NCBI GenBank assembly: GCA_013339765.2
Contig: CM023448.1
Span: 22,399,295-22,463,294, forward strand
Direction of reading: 5' to 3'
From: Haemaphysalis longicornis
Lineage: Eukaryota; Arthropoda; Arachnida; Ixodida; Ixodidae
DNA length: 64,000 nucleotides
This document shows positions 12,337 through 23,948 of the stretch, one piece after another. The notes below the pieces were generated by a model, which was given only the letters and a program-made list of their open reading frames with translations, searched no databases and was not told where the DNA came from. The position numbers and the translations under genes were made by a program. Every line of letters starts with the position of its first letter. Within the stretch, counting starts at the first letter, position 1.

Positions 12337-12577
12337 CCGCGACGCGGTGGTGCAGTGGCTAAGGTACTGTGCTGCTGAGCGCAATGATGCGAGTTCGATC
12401 GTGGCCGCGGGGGCTGCTTTGCAGACAGAGGCGAAAAGCGAAAACGCACGTGTGTCGATATTTCGGCGCACGTTAAAGATACCGAGGTGGCCAAATTAAT
12501 GCCACGCCCTCCCGTACGGCATGCCTCATACCCCAGGTATACTTTCGGCGCATTAAATCTTACAACCAATCAAATCA
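12337..12577 (+). mobile_element. tRNA-derived SINE, Ruka-like
   Basis: The head has an A-box-like GCGGTGGTGCAGTGGCTAAG and a B-box-like GAGTTCGATCG about 45 bp later. The body contains GCACGTTAAAGATACCGAGG, a block shared by many tick SINEs, then CCCTCCCGTACGGC and a short (CAAT/CAAA) tail. Full length is about 240 bp. A second copy in the opposite orientation lies at 38309-38540. The Ruka comparison is from memory of the family. Confidence 0.8.
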
Positions 12578-13639
12578 GATAGGGAAGTTATCCGTTAAAA
12601 AATTGGAATCCGTAATGACTTTCACCTAATCCTAAAAGGCGCATCTCCTCTGCAGGCCGAGCTTTCGGTATTTCTCTAGAACATCCAATGAAAGATACGT
12701 TGCTGTATGCACTTCGTCTCGCTATTTTCTAAACACCACACATGAGTTTAGCATCATGAGAAATAGGAAACCAGATGGAGATTAAAACCGCCACCAACAA
12801 AGTTGTGACCATATTACCGTAAATTTATAATGCATATGACTGAGGTTTCAAGCCGGAAGCGCGGAGAAATTATTAACAAATGACAGGCCATTTGCGCCCT
12901 GCGAATGTGGAAGACCAGCGGATCTGTATGGCACTGTAGGGAAGAGGGGGTATTATAGAGACTTCACTGCACCGCGCTGACCCATATGTGACCGCACGTA
13001 CAATGCGTGTCAGGTTTGTCTGGGGAAAGCGAGCACACGGCTCCGAGGCATGCAGGCGACATCTGTTGGCGGCTGCTGGGTTGGAGATAACCCGATATTG
13101 CGCATGCGCCGGTCTGGAACTTGCTTGTAATAAAGGTCTTAGATTAGTCTAGCTTATTTAGTGACTGTAGCTCGGGCCACTGGTCGTTTCGCATGGGTCA
13201 GCGTACTTTGCAGGCACCACCACCCACGAGGGGCGCTTCTCTTTTGCTGTGCTGGCCTAAACGCTGACACGGAAATACGTGCAGCTCGTTATGTAATGGC
13301 ACACAACTACTTGCACTAATCTTCTGAATCGCACGCGTAGGAATACAAAAAGCACCCATTAATGGCATGCTGCATAGTACGCTGAACTTTTTGTGTGACT
13401 ACCAAGTGCTTGCGGTAATATTGACGGTGCGTCCAATGACTGGTTTATCTCCCGTGTCACCACTCACAGCTGGCACTGCTGAGGTGCCTTGATGTACACG
13501 CGTCCCCGCCGCACAGGGTGGAGACACATATACGTTGGTGCTGCCAGGTTGGGTCACTCACTCGCCGCCGCTGCAAGACCGGGTGCAAAACTTTCGCTGA
13601 CATCCGGTTTACTCGGGATGTTTCAACCTTGAAGGTGAA
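12578..13639. other. Intron; possible LTR-like or promoter-like fragment at 12.94-13.16 kb
   Basis: A GC-richer patch ends in TTGTAATAAAGGTCTT (about 13125-13140), a poly(A)-signal context seen in LTRs. I could not define paired ends, so it is not called as an LTR. The rest is unassigned. Confidence 0.3.
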
Positions 13640-14430
13640 AGTTTCAACCTTCCAATTTTTTCGCGTTGCTGGGTCTTGTGGGGAAAGATAACAACTCGTT
13701 TTGTTGTCCAGCCGCTGCACAGCGAGCCGGTCGCACTGCAATGGCCGGTCGTCCTGGCGAGCTGTTAATACACAAGTGGAAATGCTCATTGAGCACGGAA
13801 TACAGCATGGAGCTTACGCACGAAGACCTCACCCACATCGGCGTTGCGCATAGTATAAACTCTATGCGTTGAGCACTTCGACCGAATATTTTCCCTTGGA
13901 AGGAGAGGTGGCACGGGCCCATTCCCTCTGTAGGTCTGCTGTGGACTCTGGCCCACACAGGCACAGAGAAGCGGCCAACCCTACAGCTCGAGCTCTTGTC
14001 ACCCGAGCAGTCCCGTCTTTCGTTGTACCCATGACACCTCCAGCTTTCGAGACGCTCTGCTCACGTATTGGAACATTACCCAACATTTCTGTCTCCTCTG
14101 TAGGGGATATCCTCCGCCTCTCCCTTCCCTCACCCACGAGGCTGCTCGCCACTGGCGGCTACTCCACACCCACACAACCCCCGCCGAACTATCCTTTGCA
14201 GCATCAACACCTCTCTTCCCTGAATGCCTCGCACCCGATACCCGCTAACAGTCCCTCTGGGAGTGTCGCCCAACCTATTTCACCATTCTTCCTTTCCCTC
14301 ACGCCGGGAGCAGGCCCTGGAGAGCTCCGACCGGGAAATGCAGTTTGCACTAACCAACCGGGCCGCCCATGTCGTGGAAAACATCGCATCCCCTCCCCCT
14401 CTCCCCTACACCCAGCTTTAAATAAAGTGT
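13640..14430 (+). mobile_element. I/R1-like LINE relic, RNase H tail and C-terminus
   Basis: The frame HREAANPTARALVTRAVPS (about 13960-14010) fits the end of RNase H in these LINEs, where the protein enters an Ala/Arg-rich segment. Downstream, in shifted frames, SREQALESSDREMQFALTNR (about 14300-14365) fits the extreme C-terminal block of the group. An AATAAAG at about 14419 marks a plausible 3' end. Heavy decay: I count at least three frame changes. The upstream boundary is not visible. Confidence 0.5.
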
Positions 14431-14966
14431 TACTACCCCTCCTCGTCGAGTTCGAAAGGTGTTTACAATCTGTACGGCGGCGGTGCGGCACTGGCATTGA
14501 GGAACGTTCGACACTGCTAAAGGAAACACCCCTTCACGAGTGGTGGCGTCTGCAAATTTGACTGGCCCATGCGAAACCACGACCGGCCCGAAGCCTGTTC
14601 CTGATCGGTGCATGCACAACATAGAGCTATATCTAACCCAGCGGACACCAGCAGATGTTGCCAGCATGCTCCGGATACGTGCGCTCGCTTGCTCTAGAGG
14701 ACAAACGAGCATCGGGATTGTCTATAGACAAGGCTGACGCGCACTGTACGTGCCGATTGCATGAACTTTGGAGCATGCGTTCCCGCGTGTTCTGCTCTAT
14801 TGCTACTCTGAATAGTTCCTTTCAAATTTCCAGTTTCCTTCGTCATTCAAAGACGATGGCATTATTGTAATGATGCCATGATATAGGAAGAACCTTTCTC
14901 AGTGTCAACTGACTGGTACACGCGCGAGAGAGAAAAGACTGTTTTGCCCAAAATGTTTTGATCGCT
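14431..14966. other. Intron, nothing recognised
   Basis: No supported coding or repeat signature. Confidence 0.4.
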
Positions 14967-16330
14967 TCAGGGGTTATCCTGAACCATGGGCTGGAGCCAT
15001 TTTTTTGTGTTCCCGGTTTTCGTGGTGACCTCCACAAAGGCTGGCTGAGTGGTTAAGCTGATATTTATGACTGCAATCTCCCGCTGCTGCGAGTCTTTAT
15101 TACCTTGCTGTGGAGTACTGGGTTGGCTAGAGTGTTGGTCTGTATCCGCGCAAGGGTGGTTGCCTTGGTGTCGCGTTAGCGAGGGGTGTGGGTGGTGAAG
15201 AGTGCGGCTGGTGCTTCGGCAGTGTTCCAGCATTGCCCTGTGTTCTTGCATTGGTTTGGGTACCCATGCTTCGTCCGGGGAGCATGTCTGATGCGTCAGT
15301 TTGCAGACCTGCTCGTGGTCGAGCTGGTTCCTTTCGAGTTCATAATGTGCAGGTGCCCAGATGAGTTTATTATAGCAGAGCTGTTTAAGCCGGGCGTCAT
15401 CCGTCCGTCGCACGAAAAAAACGCACAAAAAAACGATGACGAGTTGATGTCACCGTGGAGTGATTACGTCACCTGTCGTTTCCTAGTAACCCCCAGGCGC
15501 AGCTGTGCGGATCTTCCCGCTCGCTTCGCTAGCCTATGCATGGCTCCACCGAGCCTCACCGGCACCCGTCAAGCCGTCGTGTCACTGCAGAACACATGTG
15601 CAGCGTCGTCGACGGAGGGAGAGGGGCCGCCAGCTCTGCTGTTTTTCCAGCTTTGCACCGCTAGAGCAAGCTGGGCACATTTTTTTTAATGGTGTGGCTG
15701 TCATTGTCTTTGTAATTGTCTTTTCGATGATACGGTGCGTTTCGGGTTGTACGTATTCAGCCTTTTGTGTAATTCCTGATGGCCGCTCGCTAGTCAGCCG
15801 CAACTGTTCTGCTCTTGGTGAGGCGGGCTATGTTCGGGGCGATAGCTGTTTCTCGTGCTGCTACTATGGAGTCGGTTCTTACGGTGGAGGAAACTTGGGG
15901 AACCCCGGGGAAGTTGATGGCTGCGGTGTAGTGCACTAGTCAGTGTTAATATGGGGATGGTTGTCTACTACATGTCCGGGTCGTTTTTCAGCTGTTTTGT
16001 TAGGTGCTTAGTTCTGGCTTTTCTTCCACGTGCCCGTTCTCCCGTAGGGGCCTAATGCGCAGGGCGTTAAGACTCCTGCGAGCAGGCACATCTCGTCTGG
16101 TCGTTCCAGGGGGGAGGTCAGGACCATCTGCTCAAGGAATGGCCTGCCCACTTTGGTCTCGGAGATTCTGAAGAGCAGTGTCATCCTGTGGGCCTCTGTG
16201 AGTTCGTCTACCGTATTAACGACTTGGCGGACCCCATTACTCTGGCGGCGTGCGAACTGTTGGCGTTTCTCTAAGGCTGTGATTCTGGCAATGATGAATT
16301 CGAACGGTTTGGTGGATACATGATGCACGG
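14967..16330 (-). mobile_element. I/R1-like LINE relic, linker and RNase H
   Basis: Reading right to left, VVNTVDELTEAHRMTLLFRI (about 16150-16210) is the conserved linker before RNase H, followed by a cluster near 15830 (RETAIAPNIARLTKSRTVAADS) that matches the central RNase H helix and the catalytic Asp strand. After a gap of about 280 bp with no match (15430-15710), LIWAPAHYELERNQ (about 15330-15370) gives the third RNase H block and EHCRSTSRTLHHPHPSLTRH the group-specific segment behind it. The gap is CpG-rich and may be a small insertion. Stops and frame changes show a relic. Confidence 0.6.
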
Positions 16331-16559
16331 CTGCACATTAGCCGCCGCATCCACACGTTATGCGGCAGAGGTGTCATCGGGACAAAAATAGTTACAAAGG
16401 CGTCACCCTGGGGAGCTTTATATTCAATATCAGCCCGGCGGCATTCAGCGAGAACATAATTGTTCATTTGATAACTCAAAGACAAACACACGCCCGCGTC
16501 GATCTCCACTGAAGGCTCCTTAAGCAATAAACAACGCACTCAAACGAGGGGAGCAAACA

Positions 16560-17480
16560 CTCCACATGATGAGAAGGGTTGCTAAAAAGGACCCGGGGCT
16601 TGAAGGAAGAAGATCCTCTCAAACTACGATACGCACTTACAACGCTAGAATCCGATACCAAATACCCTATGTTAATCTTACCTAAACTCTTGAAAATATA
16701 CTTAATACTCTCATCAGGAAAGCCACGGAAATAGCACTACGCCTTTCAGATCAACACTTGTAATATAAGGCTGGATGCTACGGACAGAGTTTACAACGTT
16801 GAAGTGCGATATAATCAGTTAGGCCCACGTGAATGCACGCAAGCAGGACCCGTAATCTTGAATGAATTGGGATATAACCTAAGCCGGAGGAACCGATGCG
16901 ACGAAACCCCATTTCAGAAAAAGTTCTGCAGCACCCACAAGTAGCCCCGATCCCACAGCATACGGTTGTGAAAACAAAACCACCCGCCGAAAAACACGAG
17001 CCGGCAATTTTTGCAGAGACCACAAGGGAACCGAAAAATCACCATGTTTTCACCGACGCTGCCAAGAGAGGAATAAAGTGTGCGATTGACCTACATGACC
17101 ACCAAAGCAGAAGCTAACACTGATCTCCGCAGCTGTACCACCGTAAAGGAGGCAGAAAATCTGATTAATCTGACCCTAGTAGAATCACTAATATTTACAC
17201 CGATTCAAAAATAGCGCGCACTCTTTCGGGCCAATACACGAGCCATCCAAACGCGATACCCCTTTTCTCTTCCATCAAAGGACCTGTTAGGGTGTACTGG
17301 ATTCCTGGGCACACTGGTATGTCGTAGAATGAAGGAGCTGATCTGCTCGCCCGCGAAACACTTTTCCGAGCACCCGACATCAAAGTCCAAACCCCAATCA
17401 TGCTACCCTCTCGCTCGAGGCCTATTAATCTGATGAGAGGTTTTTGCCTCCACCTCAGCCCTGCTGACCAGCAACAACAG
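16560..17480 (+). mobile_element. I/R1-like LINE relic, RNase H
   Basis: VFTDAA at about 17046 is the first RNase H strand with its catalytic Asp. TDSKIARTLSGQYTSHPN (about 17200-17250) is the Asp-Ser-Lys block and VRVYWIPGHTGMS (about 17288) followed by NEGADLLARETLFRAP is the C-terminal block, with one stop between. The frame is otherwise continuous across about 200 bp. It lies next to, and is oriented opposite to, the relic at 14967-16330. Confidence 0.65.
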
Positions 17481-17573
17481 TAACTCTCCGACAAGCAGAG
17501 ACAAACACGCTGCTAACGTCAGCTCTACAAAAACCACGAAGACACATCCTGTCAAACTGGGAACGCTGTAAAG

Positions 17574-17656
17574 TACCCTGGGATTCGAACCCACGTCCCC
17601 TGAGAGTGTCCAAACACGAGCCAATTAGGGCAAACCGCACTGGACTACCGCAAGGG
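17574..17656 (-). repeat. tRNA-like SINE head
   Basis: On the minus strand, GCGGTAGTCCAGTGCGGTTTG (A-box-like) is followed about 50 nt later by GTGGGTTCGAATCCCA, a perfect B box in a stable T-arm. The spacing is longer than in a type I tRNA and the acceptor ends pair poorly, so it is a tRNA-derived promoter rather than a tRNA gene. The SINE body probably runs left to about 17440, where it meets the LINE relic. Confidence 0.6.
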
Positions 17657-18667
17657 AATGGGACGAGGAAAGGAGCCAGGTGGACTTTATCTTGAAGGCC
17701 ACCAGGAGCTGCCTGGAACGAGGCGGCTCTTTGACTCCCACGCCGCCCCCTTTTGCCCTTTCGCTTTCCAGACGGAATCTCTCCCTGCTACCTCTGAGGT
17801 GCGTAGCGGTGGCTTTCTCCATGCTCTCGCATGGTCCGGAAAATTGTGCTCCAGCCTATAAAATAGCCGAATAATGGAAACTAAAGGTCTCCGTTAGATG
17901 ATACCACAGAAGGCAGTCGCCAGTCATATCTCGCCCCAAAGTTTCTCTCTGCCTGCCTTAACAAGCGAAAACATTGACGCCTGTAACCTGAACCAATATG
18001 AAAAAAACACCTTGTAGTAATGCTGAACGTTTTTAAATCGACAACCCTAAGTGCTGCATTGCGCGCAAAAACCGCCGTTGTCATGCAGAAAAAAGAAAGG
18101 CACATTGTAACATTTGTAAAAACGACTGAATTCCGCCCGCAATGCGTATGCGGAATAATTTCGATATTGTAAAAGGAAAGTTCGACAAGGAAAATGAGGA
18201 GATGGGAGTTCGTGTGGGAATCGCTACGGGTCTCCATATTCTCCGTCACCACGCTTCATCAGCACGTCGTATCAGCTTGAGATGTATAGTCATGTTTTGA
18301 TATTGAAAACGTTATATATTTTTAACTAATCTTCACAAATCCATACCGAAGTGATGAGACATATAACCTTCAGGTGTGAGGCATATTTGGATCTTGCAAA
18401 TGGTGGCAATGTTTAAATACTTAATTCAAGATGCATATCCAAGTGATGGGACGTAAACAAGCTTAATATCCAAACGCTGTTTTTAACAGGGTGCGATTTC
18501 GCTGGTAAGCGCGTTCTAGCAGTACTCACACCGGGACATTCTTTTTCGAGCACCTCGAGATTCAAAAAAGACGTGAAACCTCGGAAGGTTTTTTTTCTTC
18601 GCAGGGAAGAAAAATACAAGTAACCCTAGCCATATTATCTTCGAGTAATAAAGAAATAAATACTCAC
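17657..18667. other. PM20D2 intron, nothing recognised
   Basis: No supported coding, RNA or repeat feature in this interval. Confidence 0.5.
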
Positions 18668-18816
18668 CTTGCCACATAGCGACGCCTGTCGTAACACTTC
18701 CTTAACCGCGACCCCTGCCGCAACCGAGCCCATAGCGATGAGGTTGTGACCGCAGGCGTGACCTAGTCCGGGTAGGGCGTCGTACTCGCACAATAAAGCC
18801 ACCATTACGTGTCCAT
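18668..18816 (-). CDS. PM20D2: PM20D2-like peptidase, second recognised exon (metal-binding core)
   Basis: The exon encodes GHVMVALLCEYDALPGLGHA then CGHNLIAMGSVAAGVAVKE and ends at LRQASLCGK. EYDALPG...GHACGHN is the hallmark of the M20D branch: Cys91 and His93 of the joined protein are the expected metal ligands. The acceptor reads CCCCTGTTACAG (AG at 18817-18818). The exon opens with two bases (AT) that complete a codon begun by G in the previous exon, giving Asp70. The donor is AAG|GTGAGT (GT at 18667-18666), a near-perfect consensus, ending in phase 0. No stop interrupts it. The neighbouring intron sequence is dominated by (TA)n and foldback repeats, but the exon itself is intact. Confidence 0.92.
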
Positions 18817-19049
18817 CTGTAACAGGGGAGGTTGAAAAGATCATACTTTATAGAAAATTACGTGCATGGAAGGAGTGAAAAACCTGCAGAATATTGGAAG
18901 CAGGGTGTAGCGCATTCGTCTCAGCCATCCTTTTTTCGGCGCCCCTGTTGCTAATCAGACATTTCTCCATGTTGTGACAACAATCTTGGTCGCTACCTTG
19001 TTCGAAGGTTTGCTGTCTTGTGTTGCCGACCCTCTTCCAAGGTTTGTTG

Positions 19050-19051
<2 letters not shown>

Positions 19052-19094
<43 letters not shown>

Positions 19095-19109
19095 TATATA
19101 TAATATATA

Positions 19110-19138
<29 letters not shown>
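19052..19138. repeat. (TA)n microsatellite
   Basis: Imperfect TA repeat with ATAATATT interruptions. A second tract (19238-19290) abuts the left end of the first foldback element. Confidence 0.95.
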
Positions 19139-19145
<7 letters not shown>

Positions 19146-19290
19146 AAAATGGTTTGACCACGGTAAAATAAGAGAACCGTGGTCGAATAACATTTTGTGT
19201 ATATTCTACCGGCGTCAGGAAAACTTTGTTCCTGTATATATAATATATATATATATATATAATATATACTATATATATACATATATATAG

Positions 19291-19709
19291 CGAATCAGAA
19301 TGGGAAATGAGGGCTCGTTCAAAATAATACAGAAATAAGGATTGCCAGTCAAGAATGCCGACGAAACCAAAGGGGAGGGTGCCGTAGGTCATTGAAACAG
19401 ATAAAGAATGTTTGATAGAAAGAAAGAAAGTGGAGAAAAAATGCTTAACATAAATACCAGAGAAAGTGCAGGTGAAAAACAGCCCCGCCGGTAGCGTAGT
19501 GGTCATCGCACCAGACGCGAATTCCGGAGGTCGTGTGTTCGCATCCCACCCGGCGATCATTTTCTCTCTCCACTTTCTTTCTTTCAAACATTCTTTACCT
19601 GTTTCAATGACCTACCGCACCCTCCCCTTTGGCTTCTTTGGCATTCTTGACTGCCAATCGTTATTTTTGTATTATTTTTAACGAGCCCTCATTTCCCAGT
19701 CTGATTCGC
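19291..19709. mobile_element. tRNA-containing foldback element, copy 1
   Basis: The left end CGAATCAGAATGGGAAATGA (19291) is the inverted counterpart of TTTCCCAGTCTGATTCG ending at 19708. Both arms contain the matching segments CATTCTT...GACTGCCAA and CACTTTCTTTC, so about 145 bp pair. The right arm carries a tRNA-like block at 19484-19556 (GTAGCGTAGTGG...GTGTTCGCATCCC); the left arm has lost its tRNA block. (TA)n tracts border both outer ends. Copy 2 at 20671-21192 retains both tRNA blocks. Confidence 0.8.
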
Positions 19710-20614
19710 TGTATTTATATATATATATACACGGAGCAACAAATGAAATCCTAAAGCAACGATTTTAGAATCTGCCTTCAAAACCCACCACGACCGCGAG
19801 GTTCGGGAATCGTATCTCATATTTAGGTTTGGGTCAGTTACGCTTGGTATTAATTAGAGTTACGGAAAACTAACGTGCTTATCCCTCGATTAAAATTGGC
19901 GGCCTAATATTTTTACAACCCTGTTCATTAATCCTACCCTTGAGTTTCCCATCAGAATTCGCAGAAACTCTCCAAATCCAGCAGCTTTATTTGCCTAATG
20001 CGGTTCAACAATGCCATTTGTCCTTGGGAAGGAGGCCGCGTTCTCACCGCCACTTAGGAATGTTTAACCCTTTGTGATCTATAAACCCTACCTATTTCCT
20101 GTTCAGTTCCTAGCTTCTGTGCCATGCTTTTTTGTGCCCTGTATCTCTTCTCTCCATCCGCGAGGGCCACACCCATCTTCGCTTCCACCCGAACCAGTCT
20201 CCCCAACCACTGAATACCTTACTGTATACTCTTCCCTTCCTTTTGAAACCGCAATTGTCCAGTTTTCCGCATTGTCTGAGCTTTCTGCCCACGCCGCCTA
20301 CGTTGCCCCGTCATGGTGCAACCTTGAACGCTGCTTTGTTAACACGACCCCTTTCTCTGTCTCGCTCTCTCTCCTTGTTTTTTTGTTGTTGTTCTAACAT
20401 AGGCGTAGCCCGACTGCATGCATACTCTCCATTTACGAAACATCTTCCGCTCTTTCTCACAGTTTTCTGCAAAGCTATATAAGAAATGTGTTCCAAATGT
20501 TTATGACAGCGAAATCATGTAACTGTACTGTGATGAAGGCAAGTCCCGTTGCTACGTAAGTAAACCTTGTTTGTTATTGTTCTTGCTGTGTATCCGATTC
20601 CTATTCTTTACATA

Positions 20615-20620
<6 letters not shown>
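19710..20620. other. Intron between foldbacks, nothing recognised
   Basis: Pyrimidine-rich stretch near 20340-20390 but no supported gene or repeat family. Confidence 0.4.

Positions 20621-20670
<50 letters not shown>
20621..20670. repeat. (AT)n microsatellite
   Basis: Near-perfect AT run directly abutting the second foldback element, in the same relation as at 19238-19290. Confidence 0.95.
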
Positions 20671-21192
20671 CGAATCAGAATAGGAAATGGGGGGCTTGTT
20701 GAAAATAACACAGAAATAAGAGTTGGCATTTAAGAAAACCTCGGAAAGCAAATGGGAGGATGTTGTAAGTCATTGAAACAGATAAAGAATTTGGAAAGAA
20801 ATAAAGTGGAGAAAAAATACCCGCCAGGTAGGATCCCAACCCACAACCTCCAGAATACCGGTGTGGTGCGATAACCACTACGCTACCGGCGGGGCGATTT
20901 TCCCCTCCACTTTTTGGGGTATTTATGTTTAGGTATTTTTGTTTCCTGTCGTAGACACTCGAGTCACGGCCCGGGGGTTAAAAAGAAGGTCCCCTTCACC
21001 CCGCGTAGTCCGAGTGGCGCTGGCTACCACCCCCAAGCACAGGAAACAAAAATACCTAAACATAAATACCCCAGAAAGTGGAGAGGAAAATTATCCCGCC
21101 GGTAGCGTAGTGGTTATCGCACCAGACCGGTATTCTGGAGGTCGTGGGTTCGGATCCCAGCTGGCGGGCATTTTTTCTACACTTTTTTCTCT
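20671..21192. mobile_element. tRNA-containing foldback element, copy 2, both arms
   Basis: The left arm runs inward from CGAATCAGAATAGG (20671) to a tRNA-like block on the minus strand (20820-20893), then a 52-bp inner segment ending GGTATTTTTGTTTCCTG (20949). After a 90-bp GC-rich spacer the same parts recur inverted: CAGGAAACAAAAATACC (21040) and a plus-strand tRNA-like block (21095-21168). The inner 130 bp of the two arms are almost perfectly complementary. The right arm stops soon after the tRNA block, where the RTE LINE begins. In each tRNA-like block the acceptor arm pairs (CCCGCC with GGCGGG) and A- and B-box-like motifs are present, but the anticodon loop lacks the usual U33. Confidence 0.85.
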
Positions 21193-22084
21193 ACTGTCAC
21201 GTGCGGCACTATTCTGGATGTCCCGGCTACTGTACAGGTCCCTATAGAACTCATCAGCCACTGTGACTATTTTGTCCCTATTTGTGATGACATTGCTTGC
21301 TCATCTTCAAGTGCATACATCTGATTTTTCCCCGCGCCAATACTCCTCTTCACTGCTTTCAGGCTACCTCCGTTCTTTACAGCGCATTCGATCCTCTCCA
21401 TATTATACTTCCGTATGTCAGCTGTCTTACGCTTATTGATTAACTTCAAAAGCTTCGCTAGTTCTATTCTGTCAGCTGCAGTAGAGATTGTCATGGTTTG
21501 CCGTTTCCTAATTAGATCTTTCGTCTCCTGTGAAAGTTTACCAGTATCCTGTCTAGCCATAGTGCCCCCGACTTCTACTGCACACTCCGTGATAATGAGT
21601 GTAAGGTTGTCGCTGGCTTCCTGTGTCGTAAGCTCGGCTTCATCGTTAAGAGCGGAATATCGGTTCTGCAGCGCGATCCTGAATTCTTCTGCTTTACGTC
21701 TTACTGTTCGCTCATTTATCGGCTTCTTTCGTACTAGCTTGTTCCGGTCCCACCTCAAATCTAGCCTAATTCGAGATCTTACCCTACGGTGGTCACTACA
21801 CATTATCCTTCCGAGCCCTTCCACATCCTGCACGACGCCAGGGTTATCGCATAATATGAGGTCTATTTGATTTTTATGCTCCCCATTCGGGCTCCTCCAG
21901 GTCCACTTCCGACTCTCCCGTTTACAGAAGAAAGTATTCATTATGCGTGGGTTATTCCGTTCTGCAAACTCAACCAGTAGGTACCCCCTGCTATTTCTAC
22001 AGCCCAGACCATAGTTCCCAACTGCCTTGTCTCCAGCCTGATTCTTACCTACTTTAGCATTGAAGTCCCCATAACTACGGTATA

Positions 22085-23246
22085 CAGTCGAACACGGATA
22101 TATCGAACACGGGTATATCGAATTATTGTCTATATCGAACTCATAAAATTATCCCCTTGAAAATTCTTTTAAAAGTATAGGAATTCGTACGTGTATATCG
22201 AACGGTATTTTTTTCCGACATTGGGTATATCGAACGCCGCGCGAGCTGGAAGGTGCTCTTGGCGGTCGCTGCACCCCCGATTTCCGCGGTCGCTTAGTGC
22301 CTTCGCGAAACCCGACAGGGACAGAAGCCGGGGCCTCGGAGCGTCACGCTTGCCTTCCCCATGGATAAAATGCTCGGCCAACCAAACCACCCGCGGGCTC
22401 GACAAATCGATTCAAGTTTCTGCTTTCCCAAAACAACAGCCAGGTGCAGCTGCTCGAACACTCGACAAAGTCGTTCAAAGTTGGGTGCAGGAGGCGACTC
22501 CTCGATAGGCTTTTGATGAACCTCCGCGGGCACCGAGCTTAAAGTTGACCAGCTGGGGGCCATACACATGATGACGGGTGCCTGGAACAGCGTAAAGCAG
22601 AGCGTGGCCAACTGCTTCCGGAAGGCAGGCTTCGTGAAAGTCCCGAATTTTCGGAAGCTTGTGAAGACGGCGACGACGACGAAGAGGGGATGGACTACAC
22701 GTTTCGCGAGCTGTGATCCCTTTTCCCGCTGCTGTTCCAGCCGGAGTGTCTGCCGGCAACTTGGGTGAACGCTGCCCGGGAATGTTTAGGCTGTTCCGAG
22801 GCGTCGGTGATGAGGATATCGTAGCTGCGGTTGCGGGAAACCCCAGGCTGATAGCTCGAGTGGCGAAGATCGTCCGGACGAGGAGCGGCTACACGATCGT
22901 ACTCCCCCGGGTGAACTGGCGGCTGCGTTCATTTCATTCGACGTAGTTGCGGCGACATGGAGGAACTGGGCTGTCGCACCTGGATATCCTTGAGAAGTTT
23001 CGAGACCAGCGTATTTAATTCCATATACAGGAAGAAGAAGCAGGCCAAGATGAGCGATTTCTTTTCACTCAAGTAAAGCTCCTGTTGCGCCCGTTAGTGC
23101 GGACTTAGTTGTCATTCTTGAATGTGCAATCGGTAAGTTCGTTCCGCCACAAATGAGGCTCAGAGCCCATATTTTTTATATCGAATTTTTCATATATCGA
23201 ACTATTTCGCGATCCCCTTGGAGTTCGATATATCCGTGTTCGACTG
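22085..23246 (+). mobile_element. pogo/Tigger-like DNA transposon, internally deleted
   Basis: Perfect 24-bp terminal inverted repeats (22085-22108 and 23223-23246, starting CAGTCGAACACGGATATATC) are flanked by TA on both sides (22083-22084, 23247-23248). The motif TATATCGAAC recurs near 22131, 22195, 22225 and 23192, as expected for subterminal transposase sites. The interior retains a transposase C-terminal fragment (MMTGAWNSVKQSVANCFRKA at 22568-22627) and, in shifted frames, an acidic segment ending DEDIVAAVAGN near 22840. The DDE catalytic core is not found, so this is a non-autonomous derivative. Removing it plus one TA rejoins the RTE endonuclease frame. Confidence 0.85.
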
Positions 23247-23948
23247 TACTGTGTTTTAACTTTAGCCATTTCCGATTCCACATCTTCATAGAGGCGTTCC
23301 ACTACTTGGTCGTCGTGGCTGGATGTGGGCGCGTAGCCCTGCACCACCTTGAGCTTGTACCTCTTATTGAGCCTAATTACAAGACCTGCTGCCCTTTCGT
23401 TAAGGCTATAGTATTTTTCTATGTTGCCAGCTATGCTTTTATTGACTATAAATCCCACTCCCAGTTCCCTTCTCTCTTCTAGACCCCGGTAACATAGGAC
23501 GTGTCCATTTTTCAGCGCCGTAAATGCCTCGCCTGCCCTCCTAACCTCGCTAAGCCCTATTACATCCCATTTAATGCCCTCTAATTCCTCGAGCACCTCT
23601 AGACTCGCTTCGCTAGATAAGGTTCGCGCGTTAAACGTTGCCAGGTTCAGATTCCATTGGCGGCCTGTCCGGATCCAGGGATTCTTAGCACCCTCTGCTG
23701 CGTCACAGGTCTGACCACCGCCGTGGCCAGTTGCTTCGCAGCCGCTGGGGACTGAGGGCCGAGGGTTAGTTGGTGTATTCATGGGAGGTTGTGGCCGTTA
23801 CTACACCAGGGTGGCCAATCCTGCTCTGGTGAGGGAGTGCATTACCGGCAATGGTCGCCGGGGTCAGGCCGCACACCCCGAGCCCCTTTGTGCAATTCCA
23901 TCAATACGCGGATTTTTTTTTAATCCGGTGGGAATTGTCCGGCACCGG

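Noticed and set aside
13869..14561. 230-codon plus-strand ORF
   Set aside because: It spans several frames of a decayed LINE C-terminus; only its first part matches the element, and the rest is proline/serine-rich low complexity.
19484..21168. tRNA genes in the foldback arms
   Set aside because: Acceptor and T arms pair, but the anticodon loop lacks U33, the loop sequence differs between copies, and all occur in a repeat.
21415..21870. 151-codon plus-strand ORF
   Set aside because: It is the antisense frame of the RTE endonuclease.
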